Source of the DNA: Actinomycetota bacterium
GTDB taxonomy: Bacteria; Actinomycetota; Actinomycetes; S36-B12; CAIYMF01
Assembly: GCA_020161245.1 (NCBI GenBank)
Contig: JAIUOK010000001.1
Span: forward strand, 124,001 to 188,000
Direction of reading: 5' to 3'
DNA: 64,000 bases
The first letter of the stretch is position 1; each line of letters starts with the position of its first letter. The notes beneath the pieces were generated by a model. That model made no database searches. It had not been told where the DNA came from and was given only the letters and a program-made list of their open reading frames with translations. The position numbers and the translations under genes were made by a program. Below are positions 60,265 to 64,000 of this stretch, piece after piece.

Positions 60265-61446
60265 GTGAGCCGCGACGCCGCCGACCCGCGCCACCGCGTG
60301 CTGCCCGTCGGGCGCGACTCGGTGCTGTGGGCGGGCCTCGGCTCGCTGGTCGTCGTCGGCGCGTTGGTCGTCGCGCTCGGCGGCACCGGCGACGGCGGCC
60401 TCGACCTCGGGGTCTACCGCTCGGCCGTCCAGGACGCCCTCGCGGGGCAGCCGCTCTACGACCGCTCGCTCGCCGAGGGGGACGGGTTCCCCTTCACCTA
60501 CCCGCCGTCGGCTGTGCTCGTCCTCGCGCCGCTCGCGCTGCTGCCGCTGCCGGCCATGCAGGTCGTGTGGCTGCTCATGTCGGCCGCGCTCGTCGTCGTC
60601 GGCGTCCGGATCGTGCTGCGCGCGCTCGGCCGGGGGAGCGCCGACGACGTGGCCACGTGGAGGACTGCGGCCTGGGTGCTCGCCACGTGGGGCGTGCTGT
60701 TCGGCCTGGTGCTCGGGCAGGTCGGCGCGCTGCTGCTGGCGCTGTGCGCGGTCGACCTGCTGGCGCCGGGGCGCCGTCGCCTCGTAGGTGCGGGCATCGG
60801 CGTGGCCGCCGCCATCAAGCTGACGCCCGCGGTGTTCGTGCTGTGGCTGCTGCTGGCGCGCCGGTTCCGGGACGCCGCTGTCGCCGCGGCCGTGTTCGCC
60901 CTGCTGACTCTCGCCGCGTGGGTCGCCCTCCCCGACGACTCGTGGGACTACTGGGCCGGCCGCGTCGTCGTCGACATCTCGCGCAACGTCACGCTGCAGG
61001 CGGCCGGCAACCAGTCGGTGCCCGCCTGGGTCGACCGGCTGGTCGGCGGGGCCGACCCCTCGCTGCTGCTGGCAGCGTCCAGCGCGACCCTCGTCGTCCT
61101 GCTCGGCGCCGCCCTGCTGCTGCGCAGCAGCGCCCCGGTGTCGGCCGTCGCGGTGGTCGGCGTCGCCTCAGCCGCGGTGCCGCCGATCGGCTGGACCCAC
61201 CTCTGGATCTGGCTGCCGCTGCTCGCCGTCGCCGTCTGGCACGAGTGCCGCGACACGGTCGCCCGCGCGATCGCCGTCGCGGCGGGCGTCGTCGCGACCG
61301 TGCCGCTCGCGGCGCCCCTGGTGGTGGCGGCGGACGCGCCGCCGTGGGTGCGGATCGTGTCGGGCGCCTACGTCATCGCGACGTGCGCCCTCGTGGCCGG
61401 CGTCCTCGCGGTGCGGGTGCGACCGGCCGTCCCGTCAGCGTCCTGA
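60265..61446 (+). CDS. GT87-family alpha-(1,2)-mannosyltransferase-like membrane protein
   Basis: A protein of 393 residues with about ten hydrophobic segments. DGGLDLGVYRSAVQDALAGQ then LYDRS, and FTYPPSAVLVLAPLALLP, are the hallmarks of GT87 (DUF2029) polyprenol-phosphomannose-dependent transferases. GLVLGQVGALLLALCAVDLL and AAAIKLTPAVFVLWLLLARR are also conserved. It adds mannose branches to lipoglycans outside the membrane in relatives. It starts 12 bases after the GGDEF-EAL stop; CACGCT six bases upstream of the GTG may be a -10 element. It is convergent with the GGPP synthase gene. Confidence 0.88.
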   Translation: MSRDAADPRHRVLPVGRDSVLWAGLGSLVVVGALVVALGGTGDGGLDLGVYRSAVQDALAGQPLYDRSLAEGDGFPFTYPPSAVLVLAPLALLPLPAMQVVWLLMSAALVVVGVRIVLRALGRGSADDVATWRTAAWVLATWGVLFGLVLGQVGALLLALCAVDLLAPGRRRLVGAGIGVAAAIKLTPAVFVLWLLLARRFRDAAVAAAVFALLTLAAWVALPDDSWDYWAGRVVVDISRNVTLQAAGNQSVPAWVDRLVGGADPSLLLAASSATLVVLLGAALLLRSSAPVSAVAVVGVASAAVPPIGWTHLWIWLPLLAVAVWHECRDTVARAIAVAAGVVATVPLAAPLVVAADAPPWVRIVSGAYVIATCALVAGVLAVRVRPAVPSAS

Positions 61447-61456
61447 CCGGATCGCG

Positions 61457-62533
61457 TCAGACCGAGCGGGACGTCGCGGCGTGGGCGAGGCCCCGCAGCA
61501 CATCGCGGGCGGCGTCGTCGATCTCGGCCTTCTCGAGGGCGTCGAAGCACTGCGTCGTCAGCGCCTCGATGAGGCGCTCCACGTGGCCGAGCGCGCCGGT
61601 CTCGGTGATGACCTCGCGCAGCAGCGCGACGCCCTGGGCGTCGAGAGCCGGGTCGCCGAGGTGACGGCGCAGCAGCGCGGCCTGCGCGGGGGAGGCGGCC
61701 TCGACCGCGGCCGCCACGAGCACCGTGCGCTTGCCCTCGCGCAGGTCGTCGCCGGCGGGCTTGCCGGTCTGCGACGGGTCGCCGAAGACGCCGAGAACGT
61801 CGTCGCGCAGCTGGAAGGCCTCTCCGAGCGGCAGGCCGTAGCCGGAGTACGCGATGAACGTCTCGCGCGGCGCATCGGCCAGCGCGGCGCCGATGTGGAG
61901 CGGCCGCTCGATCGTGTACTTCGCCGACTTGTAGCGCACCACGCGCATAGCCCGGGCCTCGGAGCCGCCGCCGCGCGCCTGCTCGAGCAGGTCGAGGTAC
62001 TGCCCGGCCATGAGCTCGGTGCGCATGTGGTCGTAGACCGGCTTGGCGCGCATCACCGACCGCGGCGGCAGGCCGCAGCTCATGAGCATCTCGTCGGCCC
62101 ACGACAGGCACAGGTCGCCGAGCAGGATCGCGGCACCGACGCCGAACGCCTCGGGCGAGCCGAGCCATTCGTTGCCGCGGTGCAGCGTCGCGAACCGTCG
62201 GTGCGCGGCCGGCAGGCCACGGCGGGTGTCGCTGCCGTCCATGACGTCGTCGTGGATGAGGGCGCAGGCCTGGAGCAGCTCGAGCGCGGTGGCGGCGGTC
62301 ACCGCCTCCTCGCAGTCGGCGCCGCCGGCGCCGCGCCAGCCCCAGTAGAGGAACGCGGGGCGCAGCCGCTTGCCGCCCCGGATGAGGTCGACGAGGGCCT
62401 CGGCGAGGGGAGCGAGGTCGGGGCTCACCTCGTCGAGCAGGGGCACCTGGGCGCCCATGAAGTCGTCGAGCCGCTTCTGCACGCGGACGCGGAGGTCCTC
62501 GGCGTCGAGCGGCGAGATCGCGGCACCCGTCAT
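61457..62533 (-). CDS. crtE: polyprenyl (geranylgeranyl) diphosphate synthase
   Basis: A protein of 358 residues. The first Asp-rich motif is IHDDVMDGSDTRRG and the second is QLRDDVLGVFGDP, as in trans-isoprenyl diphosphate synthases. GGKRLRPAFLYW binds isopentenyl diphosphate. It most likely makes GGPP for phytoene synthase, but chain length cannot be proved from sequence; idsA-type function for menaquinone or polyprenol is the alternative. The ATG at 62533 follows TACGCT by six bases (leaderless). It is divergent from metF. Confidence 0.9.
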   Translation of the reverse strand: MTGAAISPLDAEDLRVRVQKRLDDFMGAQVPLLDEVSPDLAPLAEALVDLIRGGKRLRPAFLYWGWRGAGGADCEEAVTAATALELLQACALIHDDVMDGSDTRRGLPAAHRRFATLHRGNEWLGSPEAFGVGAAILLGDLCLSWADEMLMSCGLPPRSVMRAKPVYDHMRTELMAGQYLDLLEQARGGGSEARAMRVVRYKSAKYTIERPLHIGAALADAPRETFIAYSGYGLPLGEAFQLRDDVLGVFGDPSQTGKPAGDDLREGKRTVLVAAAVEAASPAQAALLRRHLGDPALDAQGVALLREVITETGALGHVERLIEALTTQCFDALEKAEIDDAARDVLRGLAHAATSRSV

Positions 62534-62539
62534 GCCTGC

Positions 62540-62545
62540 AGCGTA
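62540..62545 (-). promoter_or_regulatory. -10 box of the GGPP synthase gene
   Basis: TACGCT on the minus strand, six bases before the ATG at 62533; leaderless arrangement. Confidence 0.55.
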
Positions 62546-62661
62546 GGCGCGGCCCCTTCCCGGGGCATCTCGCGCAGCCGTGGGCCCTGTCGCAGCTGTG
62601 TCGCAGGCACGGCTGCGCGACCACGATCTGGACCGGATCCGGCCCGCTGGGCGGAACGCCG

Positions 62662-62667
62662 TACCCT
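62662..62667 (+). promoter_or_regulatory. -10 box of metF
   Basis: TACCCT followed by seven bases and the metF ATG at 62675. A leaderless transcript leaves no room for a riboswitch after this promoter. Confidence 0.6.
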
Positions 62668-62674
62668 TCGGACC

Positions 62675-63586
62675 ATGTCCGCCACCACGCCCGGCACGCC
62701 GTCGCCCCAGACCGTGGGCGCGCTGCTGCGCGAGGGCGGACGGTCGTTCTCCTTCGAGTTCTTCCCGCCCAAGACCGACGAGGGCGAGCGCCAGCTCTGG
62801 CAGGCGATCCGCGAGCTCGAGGGCCTGCGGCCCACGTTCGTGTCGGTCACCTACGGCGCCGGCGGCTCGAACCGCGACCGGACCGTGCGGATCACGCGGC
62901 GGATCGCCGAGGAGACCACCCTCCTGCCGGTCGGCCACCTCACCTGCGTGGGCAACTCTGTCGCCGAGCTGCGGTCGGTGATCGGCGCCTATGCCGACGC
63001 CGGCGTGCGCAACGTCCTGGCGCTGCGCGGCGACCCGCCCGGCGGCCCCGGCTCCCCGTGGGAGCAGCACCCGGAGGGCCTCGCCCACGCCGACGAGCTC
63101 GTGCGCCTGCTGCGCTCGCTCGGCGACTTCTCGGTCGGCGTCGCTGCGTTCCCCGAGAAGCACCCCGAGTCGGCCACTCTCGACGACGACGCGCGCGTGC
63201 TGCTGGCCAAGCAGGAGGCGGGCGCGGAGTTCGCCGTCACCCAGATGTTCTTCGAGGCGTCGCACTACTTCGAGATGGTCGAGCGCGCCCGCGCCCTCGG
63301 CGTCACCATCCCGGTGCTGCCGGGCATCATGCCGCTCACCAACATCGGCCAGCTCGAGCGGTTCGCGATCCTGTCCGGCACCGCGTTCCCGTCGGCGCTC
63401 GAGGCCCGGTTCCGCGCCGTCGCCGACGACGCCGACGCGGTCCACGCCCTCGGCGTCGAGGCCGCGACCGAGCTGTGCCAGGAGCTGCTCGACGGCGGCG
63501 CGCCGGGCCTGCACTGGTTCACCCTCAACCGCTCGACGTCGGCCCGCGAGATCTACACCGGCCTCGGCGCCGCCACGACGGCCTGA
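62675..63586 (+). CDS. metF: methylenetetrahydrofolate reductase
   Basis: A protein of 303 residues. The barrel begins FSFEFFPPKTDEGERQLW. VSVTYGAGGSNRDRTV, VLALRGDPPGG and FAVTQMFFEASHYFEMVERA are the conserved FAD- and folate-binding blocks, and VLPGIMPLTN closes the site. It reduces 5,10-methylenetetrahydrofolate to 5-methyltetrahydrofolate for methionine synthesis. Length and motif order match bacterial MetF. The start is supported by TACCCT seven bases upstream. Confidence 0.95.
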   Translation: MSATTPGTPSPQTVGALLREGGRSFSFEFFPPKTDEGERQLWQAIRELEGLRPTFVSVTYGAGGSNRDRTVRITRRIAEETTLLPVGHLTCVGNSVAELRSVIGAYADAGVRNVLALRGDPPGGPGSPWEQHPEGLAHADELVRLLRSLGDFSVGVAAFPEKHPESATLDDDARVLLAKQEAGAEFAVTQMFFEASHYFEMVERARALGVTIPVLPGIMPLTNIGQLERFAILSGTAFPSALEARFRAVADDADAVHALGVEAATELCQELLDGGAPGLHWFTLNRSTSAREIYTGLGAATTA

Positions 63587-63617
63587 CGGGGCGCCCCGGG
63601 TGGGGCAGGATCGCGGC

Positions 63618-64000
63618 ATGGGCCGATCTGTCACCGTCACGGGCACCGGGCGCGCGAGCGCGCCGTACGACGTCGCCACGCTGCAACTGGCCGCGAGCGC
63701 ACGTGCCGCGAACCCGTCCGATGCCACGGCGCGGGCGACCTACGCGCTCAACGCGATGCGCGAGGCGGTGATCGCGGGCGGCGCCGACGAGTCGACGCTG
63801 CAGACGACGTCGGTCTCGCTCAACCCGGTGCACGACCCGTGGCCGACGGTGTCGGCGTACGAGGCCTCGCTCTCTCTCGCCGTGCGGCTCACCGACCTGC
63901 AGCGCGTGGGCACGGTGCTCGTGGCGGCGGTGCAGGCCGGAGGCGACGGCGCGCGCGTGGACGGCATCTCGTTCAGCCACGACGACGCCAAGGCGCTCGA
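63618..64000 (+). CDS. SIMPL (DUF541) domain protein, 3' truncated by window edge
   Basis: The first 127 residues are present. SVTVTGTGRASAPYDVATLQ at the N-terminus and a later SVSLNPVHDPWPTVSAYEAS then LSLAVRLTDLQRVGTVLVAA are typical of the SIMPL/DUF541 family, whose members bind hydrophobic or signalling partners and may form oligomers. No signal peptide is visible in the retained part, unlike many periplasmic members. CAGGAT lies six bases before the ATG. The gene runs off the right edge. Confidence 0.82.
   Translation, partial: MGRSVTVTGTGRASAPYDVATLQLAASARAANPSDATARATYALNAMREAVIAGGADESTLQTTSVSLNPVHDPWPTVSAYEASLSLAVRLTDLQRVGTVLVAAVQAGGDGARVDGISFSHDDAKAL

Noticed and set aside
57739..60294. 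In-frame extension that would fuse 850 residues to CrtI
   Set aside because: It is antisense to the GGDEF-EAL gene, whose motifs are intact. CrtI starts normally at 57738 behind a -10 box.
62534..62674. SAM or cobalamin riboswitch before metF
   Set aside because: The -10 box lies seven bases before the ATG, leaving no leader RNA; no riboswitch-like fold is evident.

Overview
The window is chromosomal DNA from a very GC-rich Gram-positive bacterium of the Actinomycetota. The basis is the high GC content, frequent GTG starts, start codons placed 6-8 bases after a TANNNT -10 box (leaderless mRNAs), a PASTA-domain Ser/Thr kinase, an MptB-like mannosyltransferase, split lycopene cyclase genes (crtYc/crtYd), an Ada-AlkA fusion, and a gene order around glk, plsC, pfk and DAHP synthase that resembles Streptomyces and relatives. 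I cannot name the genus. I found no rRNA, tRNA, CRISPR array or insertion sequence.

Region 1 (1-13.6 kb): a Ste24-like M48 protease, a large membrane protein, an Flp pilin, a LuxR-type response regulator with its histidine kinase, a RecA/DnaB-C-like ATPase, and a five-gene tad pilus operon on the minus strand (cpaB, tadZ/cpaE, tadA, tadB, tadC). The tadB product is unusual: a secreted VWA domain is fused in front of it. Two TadE/TadG-type pairs lie 10 kb away (23.3-27.8 kb) in tail-to-tail orientation, so pilus parts are spread over three loci. No prepilin peptidase is in the window.

Region 2 (13.6-23.2 kb): an ABC-2 exporter pair, a long-chain acyl-CoA ligase, then a plus-strand run of SRPBCC proteins, a zinc-ribbon membrane protein, a phosphoesterase, an ArsA-like ATPase, a CPLC-motif protein and ROK glucokinase.

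Region 3 (28-45 kb): lipid and central metabolism. It holds an esterase, PlsC, an M1 aminopeptidase, a GNAT protein, glycerol kinase, a phosphofructokinase carrying the pyrophosphate-type residues Asp104/Lys124, class II DAHP synthase, an alkylation-repair operon (ada-alkA fusion plus ogt), methionine aminopeptidase, a second DAHP synthase (type I-beta) behind a Phe/Tyr-rich leader peptide with an attenuator-like terminator, and a four-PASTA kinase.

Region 4 (45-64 kb): isoprenoid, carotenoid and envelope genes: crtYc, crtYd, crtB, crtI and a GGPP synthase gene, mixed with four GT-C mannosyltransferase-like genes. This set is interrupted by an accessory segment (46.5-49.6 kb: three small orphan genes and a DUF222/HNH nuclease) and by a lipoprotein RNase Sa-type ribonuclease with its barstar inhibitor. 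A GGDEF-EAL protein, metF and a truncated SIMPL-domain gene close the window.

The observations I rate highest are the aromatic leader-peptide attenuator of aroF, the VWA-TadB fusion with mirrored TadE/TadG pairs that share a sequence element, two long intergenic palindromes with GTAAC ends, the pyrophosphate-type phosphofructokinase with an operator-like palindrome, and the abundance of leaderless promoters.
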